From Mycolicibacterium sp. lyk4-40-TYG-92 (lineage in GTDB: Bacteria > Actinomycetota > Actinomycetes > Mycobacteriales > Mycobacteriaceae), in NCBI RefSeq assembly GCF_030209435.1, contig NZ_JARVRX010000001.1:682001-746000 (forward strand): a stretch of 64,000 nucleotides of DNA, read 5' to 3'. The first letter of the stretch is position 1; the number at the start of each line of letters is the position of its first letter. The notes under the pieces are model-generated. The model did no database searches. It worked only from the letters and a program-made list of their open reading frames with translations, and was not told where the DNA came from. The position numbers were made by a program, and so were the translations under genes. Shown here one piece after another: positions 54,805 to 63,760 of the stretch.

Positions 54805-54830
54805 CTCTGCCCGTCTCATGACGCTGTAGA

Positions 54831-54867
54831 AAGCCGCCCCGGTCCTCGTGACCGGGGCGGCTTTTGC
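54831..54867 (+). terminator. Intrinsic terminator inside the spc ribosomal cluster
   Basis: AAGCCGCCCCGGTC (54831-54844) pairs perfectly with GACCGGGGCGGCTT (54850-54863), ending in TTTTG. It stops transcription after rpsZ, dividing the usually continuous rplN-rplO operon in two. Confidence 0.9.
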
Positions 54868-54885
54868 GTTCGGCTGGGAGCTGAC

Positions 54886-55635
54886 ATGCGGAGTTTCGAC
54901 GAGCTGGTGCGCGAAGCCGCGAACGCCGACGTGACCGGATGGGGCTTCGACTGGCTGGCCGGGCGCGCGACCGAGGAGCGGCCGCCCTGGGGTTACGCCA
55001 CGTTGTTGGCGCGCCGGCTGGCAAGCGTGGCCGCCGCGCTGGACCTCGATACCGGCGGCGGCGAGGTCATCGGTGAGATGCCGACCCTGCCGCCACACAT
55101 GGTGGTCACCGAGGCGTGGCCGCCGAATGCGCGCGCCGCACGCGAACGGCTTGCGCCGCGGGGTGTGACGGTCATCGAGACCGTGGACGACCGGCGACTG
55201 CCGTTCGACGCCGGCACCTTCGACCTGGTTTCGGCCCGCCACCCGGTTGCGCCGAACTGGACCGAGATCGCCCGGGTGCTCCGGCCCGGCGGACATTACT
55301 TCGGACAGCACGTCGGGCCGGGGTCGGCGTTCGAGCTCATCGAGTACTTCCTCGGGCCGCTGCCCGCAGAACGCAGACAGCGGGACCCGCAGTGCGAGAC
55401 CGCAGCAGCAGAACAGGCCGGTCTCGTCGTCACCGATCTCCGGGAGGCACGTTGCCGCATGGAGTTCCACGACGTCGGCGCCGTCGTCTGGATCCTGCGC
55501 AAATGTCCGTGGTGGATTCCCGACTTCTCGGTGGACCGGTACGGCGAACAGCTCGTCGAGCTCGACCGCCGGATGCGCGGCGGCACGCCATTCGTCGCGC
55601 ATTCGACACGGCATCTCATTGAGGCGCGCCGATAG
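54886..55635 (+). CDS. Class I SAM-dependent methyltransferase
   Basis: A 249-residue protein with a Rossmann-like methyltransferase domain. The post-motif I GGEVIGEMP (about 58-66), the acidic loop DAGTFDLVSARH (about 106-117) and WTEIARVLRPGGHYFGQHV (about 125-143, motif III) are consistent with the family; substrate unknown. The glycine-rich motif I is unusual (DLDTGGGE). It is an insertion between rpsZ and rpsH, behind the terminator and with no obvious promoter of its own. Confidence 0.82.
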   Translation: MRSFDELVREAANADVTGWGFDWLAGRATEERPPWGYATLLARRLASVAAALDLDTGGGEVIGEMPTLPPHMVVTEAWPPNARAARERLAPRGVTVIETVDDRRLPFDAGTFDLVSARHPVAPNWTEIARVLRPGGHYFGQHVGPGSAFELIEYFLGPLPAERRQRDPQCETAAAEQAGLVVTDLREARCRMEFHDVGAVVWILRKCPWWIPDFSVDRYGEQLVELDRRMRGGTPFVAHSTRHLIEARR

Positions 55636-55969
55636 CCGGTGCGTCGAGGGTGGGGGACTACGCGGAAATCCGGCCGGAAAACCGCGCCAACCCCCACGCT
55701 CGGCGGGTGACCTGCACGGATTTGGCCCTGAGCTGCGCATTGTCTACACTGGGCAGGTTGCCATGGGCGGTTTTGCCCGATGGCCGATCGGTATGTGCCT
55801 TCTGAAGCTGGATTGCACTGCTGATGCACGACCCCTGACCGACCTCGGTCAGATACGGGAAAACACTTCGTAGCAGGCCCACGATGTGACGTGCCGAGCC
55901 ACCGCAAGGTGGGACCGACACGGGCGTGATGTATGGGAACCGCAGCGAGAAAGGTTGATCAACGCTGTC
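55636..55969. other. 334-base noncoding region with rpsH promoter and leader
   Basis: It contains the rpsH promoter (55722-55750) and a leader of about 215 bases. Within the leader is the palindrome CTGACCGA-CC-TCGGTCAG (55835-55852). No credible small gene was seen, though a start at 55886 is in frame with rpsH. Confidence 0.7.
55722..55750 (+). promoter_or_regulatory. Promoter of the rpsH-rplO segment
   Basis: TTGGCC (55722-55727), a 17-base spacer and TACACT (55745-55750). The -35 is in GGATTTGG, the same core as the S10 and rplN promoters. It restarts transcription of the spc cluster after the inserted methyltransferase. Confidence 0.7.
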
Positions 55970-56368
55970 ATGACAATGACGGATCCGATCGCAGACTTCT
56001 TGACACGTCTGCGCAACGCCAACTCGGCGTACCACGACGAGGTGACCCTGCCCCACTCGAAGATCAAGGCGAACATCGCCGAGATCCTCAAGAAGGAGGG
56101 TTACATCACCGACTACCGCACCGAGGACGCCCGCGTGGGCAAGAGCCTCGTTGTATCCCTGAAGTACGGCCCGAGCCGCGAGCGCAGCATCGCCGGCCTC
56201 CGCCGGGTGTCGAAGCCCGGTCTGCGGGTGTACGCGAAATCCACCAACCTGCCGCGGGTTCTGGGTGGCCTGGGTGTGGCGATCATCTCCACGTCCTCCG
56301 GCCTCCTCACCGACCGCCAGGCAGCTCGACAAGGCGTGGGCGGCGAAGTCCTCGCTTACGTCTGGTAG
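55970..56368 (+). CDS. rpsH: 30S ribosomal protein S8
   Basis: A 132-residue S8, the central-domain rRNA binder. It begins [20 protein letters not shown] and ends [14 protein letters not shown], with [12 protein letters not shown] near 107-118. First gene after the internal promoter. GAAAGG lies well upstream of the ATG, so initiation may be slightly unusual. Confidence 0.99.
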   Translation: MTMTDPIADFLTRLRNANSAYHDEVTLPHSKIKANIAEILKKEGYITDYRTEDARVGKSLVVSLKYGPSRERSIAGLRRVSKPGLRVYAKSTNLPRVLGGLGVAIISTSSGLLTDRQAARQGVGGEVLAYVW

Positions 56369-56380
56369 GGGGCAGAAAAC

Positions 56381-56920
56381 ATGTCGCGTATTGGAAAGCA
56401 GCCGGTTGTCATCCCGGCCGGTGTCGATGTGACCATCGACGGCCAGAACGTCGCAGTCAAGGGCCCCAAGGGCACCCTGACGCTGGACGTTGCCGAGCCC
56501 ATCGAGGTCTCGCGCAACGACGAGGGCGCCGTGGTGGTGACCCGTCCGAACGACGAGCGTCGTAACCGCTCGCTGCACGGGCTGTCCCGCACCCTGATCG
56601 CCAACCTGGTGACCGGTGTGACCCAGGGCTACACCACCAAGATGGAAATCTTCGGCGTCGGTTACCGCGTGCAGGCCAAGGGCTCGAACCTGGAGTTCGC
56701 GCTCGGCTACAGCCACCCGGTGCTGATCGAGGCCCCCGAGGGCATCACGTTCGCAGTCGAGACCCCGACGAAGTTCTCGGTGTCCGGCATCGACAAGCAG
56801 AAAGTCGGCCAGATCTCGGCAGTCATCCGCCGCCTGCGTCGCCCCGACCCGTACAAGGGCAAGGGCATTCGCTACGAGGGTGAGCAGATCCGCCGCAAGG
56901 TCGGAAAGACAGGTAAGTAG
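56381..56920 (+). CDS. rplF: 50S ribosomal protein L6
   Basis: A 179-residue L6 with two similar alpha/beta domains. It begins [20 protein letters not shown] and ends [20 protein letters not shown] followed by VGKTGK. It starts 12 bases after rpsH with a ribosome-binding site GGTAGGGGG. Confidence 0.99.
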   Translation: MSRIGKQPVVIPAGVDVTIDGQNVAVKGPKGTLTLDVAEPIEVSRNDEGAVVVTRPNDERRNRSLHGLSRTLIANLVTGVTQGYTTKMEIFGVGYRVQAKGSNLEFALGYSHPVLIEAPEGITFAVETPTKFSVSGIDKQKVGQISAVIRRLRRPDPYKGKGIRYEGEQIRRKVGKTGK

Positions 56921-56922
56921 CA

Positions 56923-57324
56923 ATGGCCAACACTGAGACTGACAAGCGTAAGCCGTTGGGCCAGAACATCTCTGAGACCCGTCGGGTGGCGCGTCTGCGT
57001 CGTCACGCCCGTCTGCGCAAGAAGGTCGCCGGCACCGCCGAGCGTCCGCGCCTGATGGTCAACCGCTCCTCGCGGCACATCCACGTCCAGGTGATCGACG
57101 ACCTGACCGGCACCACGCTGGCCGCCGCGTCGTCCATCGAGGCCGACGTGCGTGCCGTCGACGGCGACAAGAAGGCCGTCAGCACCCGGGTGGGTCAGCT
57201 GATCGCCGAGCGTGCCAAGGCTGCCGGCATCTCCGAGGTCGTTTTCGACCGCGGTGGCTACAGCTACGGCGGCCGGATCGCCGCGCTCGCCGACGCCGCT
57301 CGCGAAGGCGGGTTGGAGTTCTAA
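56923..57324 (+). CDS. rplR: 50S ribosomal protein L18
   Basis: A 133-residue L18 that binds 5S rRNA. The core [20 protein letters not shown] (about 25-44), [15 protein letters not shown] and [20 protein letters not shown] (about 105-124) are typical. It starts two bases after rplF. A 34-base gap then leads to rpsE. Confidence 0.99.
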   Translation: MANTETDKRKPLGQNISETRRVARLRRHARLRKKVAGTAERPRLMVNRSSRHIHVQVIDDLTGTTLAAASSIEADVRAVDGDKKAVSTRVGQLIAERAKAAGISEVVFDRGGYSYGGRIAALADAAREGGLEF

Positions 57325-57358
57325 TGACTGACTTGAAGATGACCGGAAGGACTGCATG

Positions 57359-58027
57359 ATGGCCGAGCAGGCTGGCGCCGCTTCGGCGCAGGACAACCGT
57401 GGCGGTCGTGGTGACCGCGACGGCCGTGGTCGCCGCGATGACCGCGGTGGCCGTGGTCGCGGCGACGACCGCGGTGAGAAGAGCAACTACATCGAGCGCG
57501 TTGTCACCATCAACCGCGTTTCGAAGGTGGTCAAGGGTGGTCGGCGCTTCAGCTTCACCGCGCTGGTGATCGTCGGTGACGGCCACGGCATGGTGGGCGT
57601 CGGCTACGGCAAGGCCAAGGAAGTTCCGGCCGCCATCGCCAAGGGTGTCGAGGAGGCTCGCAAGGGCTTCTTCCGCGTTCCGCTGATCGGTGGCACCATC
57701 GTGCACCCGGTTCAGGGCGAGGCCGCTGCCGGTGTCGTGATGCTGCGTCCGGCCAGCCCGGGTACCGGTGTGATCGCCGGTGGTGCGGCTCGCGCGGTGC
57801 TGGAATGCGCCGGCGTGCACGACATCCTGGCCAAGTCGCTGGGCAGCGACAACGCGATCAACGTGGTGCACGCCACCGTTGCCGCGCTGAAGCAGCTGCA
57901 GCGTCCGGAGGAAGTGGCGGCCCGTCGTGGCCTGCCCATCGAAGATGTTGCGCCGGCCGGCATGCTGCGGGCCCGGCGTGAGGCAGAAGCGCTGGCCGCA
58001 TCGGCAGCGCGTGAAGGATCGGCATAA
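57359..58027 (+). CDS. rpsE: 30S ribosomal protein S5
   Basis: A 222-residue S5. A Gly/Arg/Asp-rich N-terminal extension (about 10-42) is typical of mycobacteria. The double-stranded RNA-binding fold follows ([20 protein letters not shown] near 51-70) and then the S5 C-terminal domain. Two ATG codons are adjacent (57356 and 57359); the second gives the usual MAEQ start. GGAAGGA precedes. Confidence 0.99.
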   Translation: MAEQAGAASAQDNRGGRGDRDGRGRRDDRGGRGRGDDRGEKSNYIERVVTINRVSKVVKGGRRFSFTALVIVGDGHGMVGVGYGKAKEVPAAIAKGVEEARKGFFRVPLIGGTIVHPVQGEAAAGVVMLRPASPGTGVIAGGAARAVLECAGVHDILAKSLGSDNAINVVHATVAALKQLQRPEEVAARRGLPIEDVAPAGMLRARREAEALAASAAREGSA

Positions 58028-58029
58028 TC

Positions 58030-58209
58030 ATGGCTGAACTGAAGATCACCCAGGTGCGTGGCACCGTGGGTGCCCGGTGGAAGCAGCGCGAAAGCCTGCG
58101 GACGCTGGGACTGCGCAAGATCCGCCAGTCCGTCGTTCGCGAGGACAACGCGCAGACCCGTGGTCTGCTCGCGGTGGTCAACCACCTCGTCACCGTCGAG
58201 GAGGCGTAA
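58030..58209 (+). CDS. rpmD: 50S ribosomal protein L30
   Basis: A 59-residue L30. It begins [20 protein letters not shown] and contains [17 protein letters not shown]. It starts two bases after rpsE, and its TAA stop is immediately followed by the rplO ATG. Confidence 0.99.
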   Translation: MAELKITQVRGTVGARWKQRESLRTLGLRKIRQSVVREDNAQTRGLLAVVNHLVTVEEA

Positions 58210-58653
58210 ATGAGTGTCATCAAGCTGCACGACCTGAAGCCGGCCAAGGGATCCAAGAAGGCCAAGACCCGCGTCGGTCGTGGTGAGGGCTCCAAGGGTA
58301 AGACCGCTGGTCGCGGTACCAAGGGCACCAAGGCCCGCAAGAACGTCCCCGTGACGTTCGAGGGTGGCCAGATGCCGATCCACATGCGTCTGCCGAAGCT
58401 CAAGGGCTTCCGCAACCGCTTCCGCACGGAGTACGCGGTGGTGAACGTCGGCGACCTCGCCAAGGCGTTCCCGCAGGGCGGCACCGTCGGTGTGGACGAG
58501 CTGGTGGCCGCTGGCCTGGTTCGCAAGAACAACCTGGTCAAGGTGCTCGGCGACGGCAAGCTCGCCGTCAAGCTCGACGTCACAGCCAACAAGTTCAGCG
58601 GTAGCGCCCGTGAGGCGATCACCGCTGCCGGTGGTAGCGCGACCGAGCTGTAA
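58210..58653 (+). CDS. rplO: 50S ribosomal protein L15
   Basis: A 147-residue L15. The basic, glycine-rich N-terminus ([20 protein letters not shown] near 19-38) and [16 protein letters not shown] (about 54-69) are diagnostic. Adjacent to rpmD with no gap. It ends the ribosomal block; secY is not next, as is usual in mycobacteria. Confidence 0.99.
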   Translation: MSVIKLHDLKPAKGSKKAKTRVGRGEGSKGKTAGRGTKGTKARKNVPVTFEGGQMPIHMRLPKLKGFRNRFRTEYAVVNVGDLAKAFPQGGTVGVDELVAAGLVRKNNLVKVLGDGKLAVKLDVTANKFSGSAREAITAAGGSATEL

Positions 58654-58664
58654 GAGCTCTACCG

Positions 58665-58701
58665 AGAAGGGCCTCCGCTTCGGCGGGGGCCCTTCTTTTT
58701 T
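58665..58701 (+). terminator. Intrinsic terminator of the spc cluster
   Basis: AGAAGGGCCTCCGC (58665-58678) and GCGGGGGCCCTTCT (58683-58696) form a 14-bp stem with one G-U pair and a UUCG loop, followed by six T residues. It lies 11 bases after the rplO stop. Confidence 0.94.
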
Positions 58702-58705
58702 GTGT

Positions 58706-58770
58706 CCGCCGAGAATGAGCTTGTGTGCCGAGTTCGTCGCGGAATTGGCACACAAGCTCGGTTTCGGCGG
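58706..58770. repeat. Long imperfect inverted repeat between convergent genes
   Basis: CCGCCGAGAATGAGCTTGTG and continuing to TGCCGAGTTC (58706-58735) is the near-complement of 58742-58770, with the perfect core GAGCTTGTGTGCC/GGCACACAAGCTC. It lies in the gap between rplO and the convergent serine hydrolase gene, just beyond the rplO terminator, and may terminate the latter. Confidence 0.7.
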
Positions 58771-58784
58771 CCCTGGTCCTGCAG

Positions 58785-60023
58785 CTAGCTCTGGGACCGG
58801 GCGCCGAGGACGTCGCGGAAGAGTGCCTGGCGGACGGCCAGCTCGCGGGGATCACTCACCAGGTGGAAGCCCAGCCGGTTCATCACGTAGCCGAACCCCA
58901 CGCCGGTTTCGGGGTCGGCGAAGCCGAACGAGCCACCGAACCCGGGCGTGCCGAACGCCTTTCCCGAGGAGCCGAAGGCGAACGTCGGGATCGGCTTGCA
59001 GAAGCCGAGTGCGTAGGCGATCTCGGCGCGCATCACCTTGTCCCGGGTGCCGCCGGACGGATTGCGGGGCGGCGCGATCAACGCATCGAAAGTCTCTGGG
59101 GTGAAACCTATTTCGCTCCCGCCGGTCGCCGCGGCGCCGTAGAGGCCGGCCAGTGCGCGGGCCGTCCCGGTGCCGTTGGCAGACGGGATCTCGACGCGGC
59201 GCACCTTGTCGGTGTTGTAGTCACCGGCGTACGGGTCGATGTCTGCGGGGATGGCGGCGGTCCTGGCCAACAACCCGCGTGGGTTGAGGCTGCCGATCAG
59301 GAACCCGGCCGGCATGACGTCGAGGTGCCGCAAGGACTCGTACCGCTGCCAATGGTGCAACGTGGCGATCCGGTTGCGATCGACCGAGTCCGGCAGGCCG
59401 ATGTACAGGTCGAGGCCCGACGGCCCGGCTATCTCATCGGCGAGATAGCGGCCGAGCGTGCGGCCGTCGGTGCGACGGATCAGCTCCGACTCGTACCAGC
59501 CGATGGTGATGGCGTGGTAGCCGTGCCGGGTGCCGGGCGTCCACGCGGGTTTCTGCGCCGCGAGGATGGCGGAGAGCCGCACCGGATCGGCGATGTCGGA
59601 CAGCAGGGGATTGGGTGTCAGCACGCACAGGCCCGCCTGATGCGCCAGCAGTTGACGCACGGTGACGTCGCCCTTGTCCTGCGCGGCGAACTCTGGCCAA
59701 TACGTGCTGACCCGCTCGTCGTAGTCGAAAAGCCCTTTGGACACCGCGTGCGCGACGGCGAGGGCGGCCACCCCTTTCGTCGACGAGAACATGTTGACCA
59801 TGGTGTCGGCCTGCCACGGCGCCCTGCTGATCCCGTCGCGGTAACCGCCCCACATGTCGACGACCTTGCGGCCGTCACGGTAGACGCACAGTGCGGCGCC
59901 GACCTCGCCGCCGGCCGCGAAGTTGGCCCGGAACGCATCGGCGACCTTGCCGTAGCCGTCGTCGGCATCGCCGTGGACCATGTCGGGAGAGACGGAGACC
60001 TTCAGCACCATGGGGTCGATCAT
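58785..60023 (-). CDS. Beta-lactamase-family serine hydrolase
   Basis: A 412-residue protein of the class C beta-lactamase/esterase fold (EstB/LipE type). The nucleophile motif is SSTK (about 73-76, in MVNMFSSTKGVAALAVAHAV, shown in part), and the tyrosine motif is YHA (about 147-149, in TRHGYHAITIGW). The third motif is probably HxG-like near the C-terminus, GTPGFGGSFGFADPETG. No signal peptide, so cytoplasmic esterase is more likely than true beta-lactamase. ATG at 60023; GTG at 60026 or ATG at 60011 are alternatives. Confidence 0.85.
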   Translation of the reverse strand: MIDPMVLKVSVSPDMVHGDADDGYGKVADAFRANFAAGGEVGAALCVYRDGRKVVDMWGGYRDGISRAPWQADTMVNMFSSTKGVAALAVAHAVSKGLFDYDERVSTYWPEFAAQDKGDVTVRQLLAHQAGLCVLTPNPLLSDIADPVRLSAILAAQKPAWTPGTRHGYHAITIGWYESELIRRTDGRTLGRYLADEIAGPSGLDLYIGLPDSVDRNRIATLHHWQRYESLRHLDVMPAGFLIGSLNPRGLLARTAAIPADIDPYAGDYNTDKVRRVEIPSANGTGTARALAGLYGAAATGGSEIGFTPETFDALIAPPRNPSGGTRDKVMRAEIAYALGFCKPIPTFAFGSSGKAFGTPGFGGSFGFADPETGVGFGYVMNRLGFHLVSDPRELAVRQALFRDVLGARSQS

Positions 60024-60030
60024 CACCCGC

Positions 60031-60085
60031 GAGCAGGCATAAAACTGTCGAAATCGGCAAGGAGTGGACAGTTTTGCGTCTGCTC
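60031..60085. repeat. Palindrome upstream of sppA sharing an 18-mer with the fadE8-echA4 palindrome
   Basis: GAGCAGGCATAAAACTGTC (60031-60049) and GACAGTTTTGCGTCTGCTC (60067-60085) are inverted arms matching at 16 of 19 positions, with a 17-base loop. The 18-mer GACAGTTTTGCGTCTGCT (60067-60084) is identical to 4111-4128. It lies in the divergent gap between the serine hydrolase and sppA. Confidence 0.85.
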
Positions 60086-60117
60086 GGCACTCGGTGGCGA
60101 GTCGGTACGCTCGGAGC

Positions 60118-61905
60118 ATGTTTGCTTTCCGGCCCAGCCTGCCCGGTCTTCCTGGTCCCGATGAGTTGCGTGCCCTGGTCCGCAAGGTCGACACCGCGCG
60201 TCACCACGGCGTGCCGGGCGGCTGTGTACTGGAACTCGACCTGCAGGCCGTGCCGCCGGAGACCGCCGGCTTCGACCCGATCGCCTTCGTGATGGGCAAC
60301 CCGCGGCCGCTTGTGCTGCGCGATGCCGTCGCCGCAATCCACCGCGCGGCCGATGACAAGCGGGTGGCCGGTCTGATCGCACGGGTTCAATTGCCCGCTG
60401 CCGCAGCAGGTCCGGTGCAGGAGCTGCGTGACGCCATCGCCGCGTTCAGCGCCGTCAAGCCGTCCATCGCCTGGGCCGAGACCTACCCCGGCACCATGTC
60501 GTACTACCTGGCCTCGGCGTTCCGGGAAGTGTGGATGCAGCCCTCGGGCACCGTCGGGCTGGTGGGTTTCGCCACCAACGCGCTGTTCCTGCGCGATGCG
60601 TTCGACAAGGCCGGCATCGAGGCGCAGTTCGTCGCGCGCGGTGAGTACAAGTCGGCGGCGAACATGTTCACGCAGGACCGCTACACCGAGCCGCACCGCG
60701 AGGCCGACGGCCGCCTCATCGAGAGCCTGCACGCCCAGGTGCTGGCCGCCATCGCGGAATCCCGCGGCGTCGACGCCGGCGAACTCGACACCCTGGTCGA
60801 CCGGGCGCCGCTGCTGCGTGACGACGCGCTGGCCGCGAACCTGGTGGACCGCATCGGTTTCCGCGACGAGGCGTATGCCCGGATCGGCGAATTGACCGGT
60901 GGCGCAGCCGAAGCTGACAGCAAGGACGCGCCGCCACGGCTGTTCCTGTCCCGGTACGCCAAGGCCACCGCCGGCCACACCCTGCCCGAGGTGCCGCCGC
61001 TGCCGGGTATCAAACACAAGCCGACCATCGCCGTCGTCACCATGGCCGGGCCCATCGTCAGCGGCCGTGGTGGCCCGAGCGCGTTCCCGCCCGGACCGTC
61101 GAGCGTCGGCGGCGACACCATCGCCGCGGCCCTGCGGGAAGCCGCCGCGGACGACGACGTCGCGGCCGTCGTACTCCGCGTGGACAGCCCCGGTGGCGCG
61201 GTCACGGGCTCGGAGACCATCTGGCGCGAGGTGGCGCGACTACGAGAGGCGGGCAAACCTGTCGTCGCGTCGATGGGCGCGGTCGCCGCGTCCGGCGGTT
61301 ACTACGTGTCGATGGCGGCCGACCACATCGTCGCCAACGCCGGCACCATCACCGGATCCATCGGCGTGGTGACGGGAAAGCTCGTTACGAAGGGCCTCAA
61401 GGAACGGCTCGGTGTCGGGTCGGATGCCGTGCGTACCAACGAGAATGCCGATGCCTGGTCGGCCAACCAGCCCTTCACCGAAGCGCAGCACGCGCACGTC
61501 GTGGCTGAGGCCGACCTGTTCTACACCGACTTCGTCGAGCGCGTCGCCGACGGCCGCAATCTGCCGGTCGCGGCCGTCGAGCAGGTGGCCCGCGGCCGCA
61601 TCTGGACCGGTGCCGACGCGCTCGAGCACGGCCTGGTCGACGAGCTCGGTGGGCTGCGCACCGCCGTACGCCGGGCGAAGGTGCTGGCCGGTATCGAAGT
61701 TGAAGCTCCCGTCCGAACCGTCAACTACCCGGGTTCGTCGCTGCTGGACCACGTGCGGCCCAAGGCCTCCTCGCAGCCGGCCGCGGCGTCATTGCCGGAA
61801 GCGGTTGCGGCACTGTTCGGTCGTTCCCTGGTCGGTGCGCTCGGCCAGGCCGAGCGGTCGCTGACCGGGGTCAGCGCGCTGTGGCTGGGGGACTACCGCT
61901 TCTAG
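60118..61905 (+). CDS. sppA: Signal peptide peptidase A (protease IV), long form
   Basis: A 595-residue membrane-associated serine protease with two tandem SppA domains. The general-base Lys is in VARGEYKSAANMFT in the first domain (about residues 176-189), and the Ser nucleophile in ASMGAVAASGGYYVSMAADH (about 382-401) in the second. The residue pair from two domains is characteristic of the 67K-type SppA, which degrades cleaved signal peptides. No clear N-terminal transmembrane helix is seen. The ATG at 60118 gives family length; Rv0724 equivalent. Confidence 0.92.
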   Translation: MFAFRPSLPGLPGPDELRALVRKVDTARHHGVPGGCVLELDLQAVPPETAGFDPIAFVMGNPRPLVLRDAVAAIHRAADDKRVAGLIARVQLPAAAAGPVQELRDAIAAFSAVKPSIAWAETYPGTMSYYLASAFREVWMQPSGTVGLVGFATNALFLRDAFDKAGIEAQFVARGEYKSAANMFTQDRYTEPHREADGRLIESLHAQVLAAIAESRGVDAGELDTLVDRAPLLRDDALAANLVDRIGFRDEAYARIGELTGGAAEADSKDAPPRLFLSRYAKATAGHTLPEVPPLPGIKHKPTIAVVTMAGPIVSGRGGPSAFPPGPSSVGGDTIAAALREAAADDDVAAVVLRVDSPGGAVTGSETIWREVARLREAGKPVVASMGAVAASGGYYVSMAADHIVANAGTITGSIGVVTGKLVTKGLKERLGVGSDAVRTNENADAWSANQPFTEAQHAHVVAEADLFYTDFVERVADGRNLPVAAVEQVARGRIWTGADALEHGLVDELGGLRTAVRRAKVLAGIEVEAPVRTVNYPGSSLLDHVRPKASSQPAAASLPEAVAALFGRSLVGALGQAERSLTGVSALWLGDYRF

Positions 61906-61912
61906 GAAAGGT

Positions 61913-62830
61913 TCAGCCCAGAGTGCCGCTGATGTAGATGATTTCGCGCATCGGGTCGTCGTCGACAACTGTCGCCGTCAACCCGTGCCGGGCGTGCAGA
62001 TCTACCCGGCCGATGCCGGTCGTCTGCCAGCCCTTGGCGGCCAGATAGTCTGCGGCAGAATGCCTTTCGCCGTGGTAGACGAGCGACGGCATGTCCATGT
62101 TCAAGCCGAGCTTTTGGAATCCGGCCGCGGCTTCGCGAGCCTTGTCCGGGTCGAAATCCTTGAGCCCCGGCACGAATTCGGTGGCCACGGCGCTACCGGG
62201 AGCGCTGAGCTCGTGGATGTCGTCGAACAGCTTGTCCTGGGCTTCCGGCGGCAGGTAGATCAGCAGACCCTCGGCCAGCCACGCCGTCGGCAGACCGGGA
62301 TCGAAACCGGCCGACCGCAGCGCTGCCGGCCAGTCCTCGCGCAGATCGATCGGCACGGTCCGGCGCTGCGCCGTCGGCTCCGCGCCGAGTCCGGCCAGCG
62401 TCCGGGTCTTGAACTCGATGACGTCGGGCTGGTCGATCTCGTAGACGACGGTGCCGTCAGGCCACGCGAGCCGGTAGGCGCGCGAGTCCAGGCCGGATGC
62501 GAGGATCACCGCCTGCCGGATGCCGCCGTCGGCCGCCGTCGCGAAGTAGTCGTCGAAAAACCTTGTACGCACGGCCATTTCGTCGATGTTGGCGCGGGCG
62601 CGCGCGGCCGCATCCGGCGCGACGGCGTCGAGGACGGCCAGGTCCAGTTCACCGTCGACCATCTTGGTGAATGCCTCGATTCCGACGGCGCGCACCAGCG
62701 GCGCCGCGAAGGGATCGTCGATCAAACCGTGATCATGGGTGCTGGCGATGGCCCGCCCGGTCGCGACCAGCGTGGCCGTCGCGCCGACGCTCGACGCCAG
62801 GTCCCAGGTGTCCCCGTGCTCGCGTGCCAT
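61913..62830 (-). CDS. Class I SAM-dependent methyltransferase (TIGR00027/Rv0726c-like)
   Basis: A 305-residue member of the mycobacterial putative methyltransferase family with a leucine carboxyl methyltransferase-like fold. Landmarks are [20 protein letters not shown] (about 3-22), the SAM-binding [20 protein letters not shown] (about 109-128), [13 protein letters not shown] (about 131-143) and [20 protein letters not shown] (about 186-205). Substrate unknown. It is downstream of a second paralogue, five bases apart, transcribed in the same direction. Converges with sppA. Confidence 0.9.
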   Translation of the reverse strand: MAREHGDTWDLASSVGATATLVATGRAIASTHDHGLIDDPFAAPLVRAVGIEAFTKMVDGELDLAVLDAVAPDAAARARANIDEMAVRTRFFDDYFATAADGGIRQAVILASGLDSRAYRLAWPDGTVVYEIDQPDVIEFKTRTLAGLGAEPTAQRRTVPIDLREDWPAALRSAGFDPGLPTAWLAEGLLIYLPPEAQDKLFDDIHELSAPGSAVATEFVPGLKDFDPDKAREAAAGFQKLGLNMDMPSLVYHGERHSAADYLAAKGWQTTGIGRVDLHARHGLTATVVDDDPMREIIYISGTLG

Positions 62831-62835
62831 GGCGG

Positions 62836-63747
62836 TCAGGCCTTCTTGCCGAGGACTGCGCGCACGTACTTCAATTGCGTCCAGGCCCGGGACAATTCGT
62901 CATCCGGGTACTGGAAACCGTTGTCGCCGTGGGCTTCTTCGACCGACCGCGCGGTGACGTCCCAGCCGAGGCCCGTCAGGTAGTCGGTGACGTGATTGCG
63001 GTCGCCCTCGTAGATGAGGTCGGTCATCTCGATGTTCGATCCGAGCGCCTTCATTCGTTCGCGCATCTGCTGCATCCGCTCGTCGTCGAACGCGGAACTC
63101 AGGTCGCCCACCTGCTCGGTGGCCACGAAGCTACCGGGCGCCGAGAGCGCGGTGATGTTGTCGAACAGCCGGTCCTGGGCCTCCGGCGGCAGGTAGATCA
63201 GCAGCCCCTCGGCGATCCACGCCGTAGGTGCCGACGGATCAAAGCCGTTGTCCCGCAACGCCTGCATCCAGTCGTCGCGCAGGTCGACGGCGACGGTGCG
63301 CAGTGTCGCGGCGGGTGCGGCGCCGAGGTCGGCCAGCGTCGTGGACTTGAACTCGATGACCTCGGGCTGGTCGACCTCGAAGACGACCGTGCCGTCGGGC
63401 CACGGTAGCCGGTAGGCGCGTGCGTCCAGACCGGCGGCCAGGATCACCGCCTGCCGGACACCCGCGGCGGCCGCGTCGAGGAACAACTGGTCGAACCACC
63501 GGGTGCGCACCGTCATGCCCTCGGCGGCGCGCCGCGGGGTGAAGGCCGGGTTCACGTCGCCGAAGTCGATCTCGCCGTCCAGCGCCTTGGTGAAGAAGTC
63601 CAGTCCGACGGCACGGACCAGCGGCTCGGCGTACGGGTCATCGATCAGCTGCTCGCGGTGCGCCAGCGCGCGCTGCCCCGCAACCATGGTTGCGGTGGCG
63701 CCGACGCTGGAGGCGAGGTCCCAGGAATCTCCGTCAGTGCGTGTCAT
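62836..63747 (-). CDS. Class I SAM-dependent methyltransferase (TIGR00027/Rv0725c-like)
   Basis: A 303-residue paralogue of the gene downstream, with the same order of motifs: [20 protein letters not shown] near the start, [20 protein letters not shown] (about 105-124), [14 protein letters not shown] (about 126-139) and [20 protein letters not shown] (about 184-203). The two differ most in the region about 40-90. Tandem duplication is the likely origin. Substrate unknown. It lies just 13 bases from the next, truncated copy. Confidence 0.9.
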   Translation of the reverse strand: MTRTDGDSWDLASSVGATATMVAGQRALAHREQLIDDPYAEPLVRAVGLDFFTKALDGEIDFGDVNPAFTPRRAAEGMTVRTRWFDQLFLDAAAAGVRQAVILAAGLDARAYRLPWPDGTVVFEVDQPEVIEFKSTTLADLGAAPAATLRTVAVDLRDDWMQALRDNGFDPSAPTAWIAEGLLIYLPPEAQDRLFDNITALSAPGSFVATEQVGDLSSAFDDERMQQMRERMKALGSNIEMTDLIYEGDRNHVTDYLTGLGWDVTARSVEEAHGDNGFQYPDDELSRAWTQLKYVRAVLGKKA

Positions 63748-63760
63748 GTGGGTGCAGCTC

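Noticed and set aside
55886..55969. An N-terminal extension of rpsH by 28 residues
   Set aside because: All S8 proteins start near [10 protein letters not shown]; the extension is in the untranslated leader.
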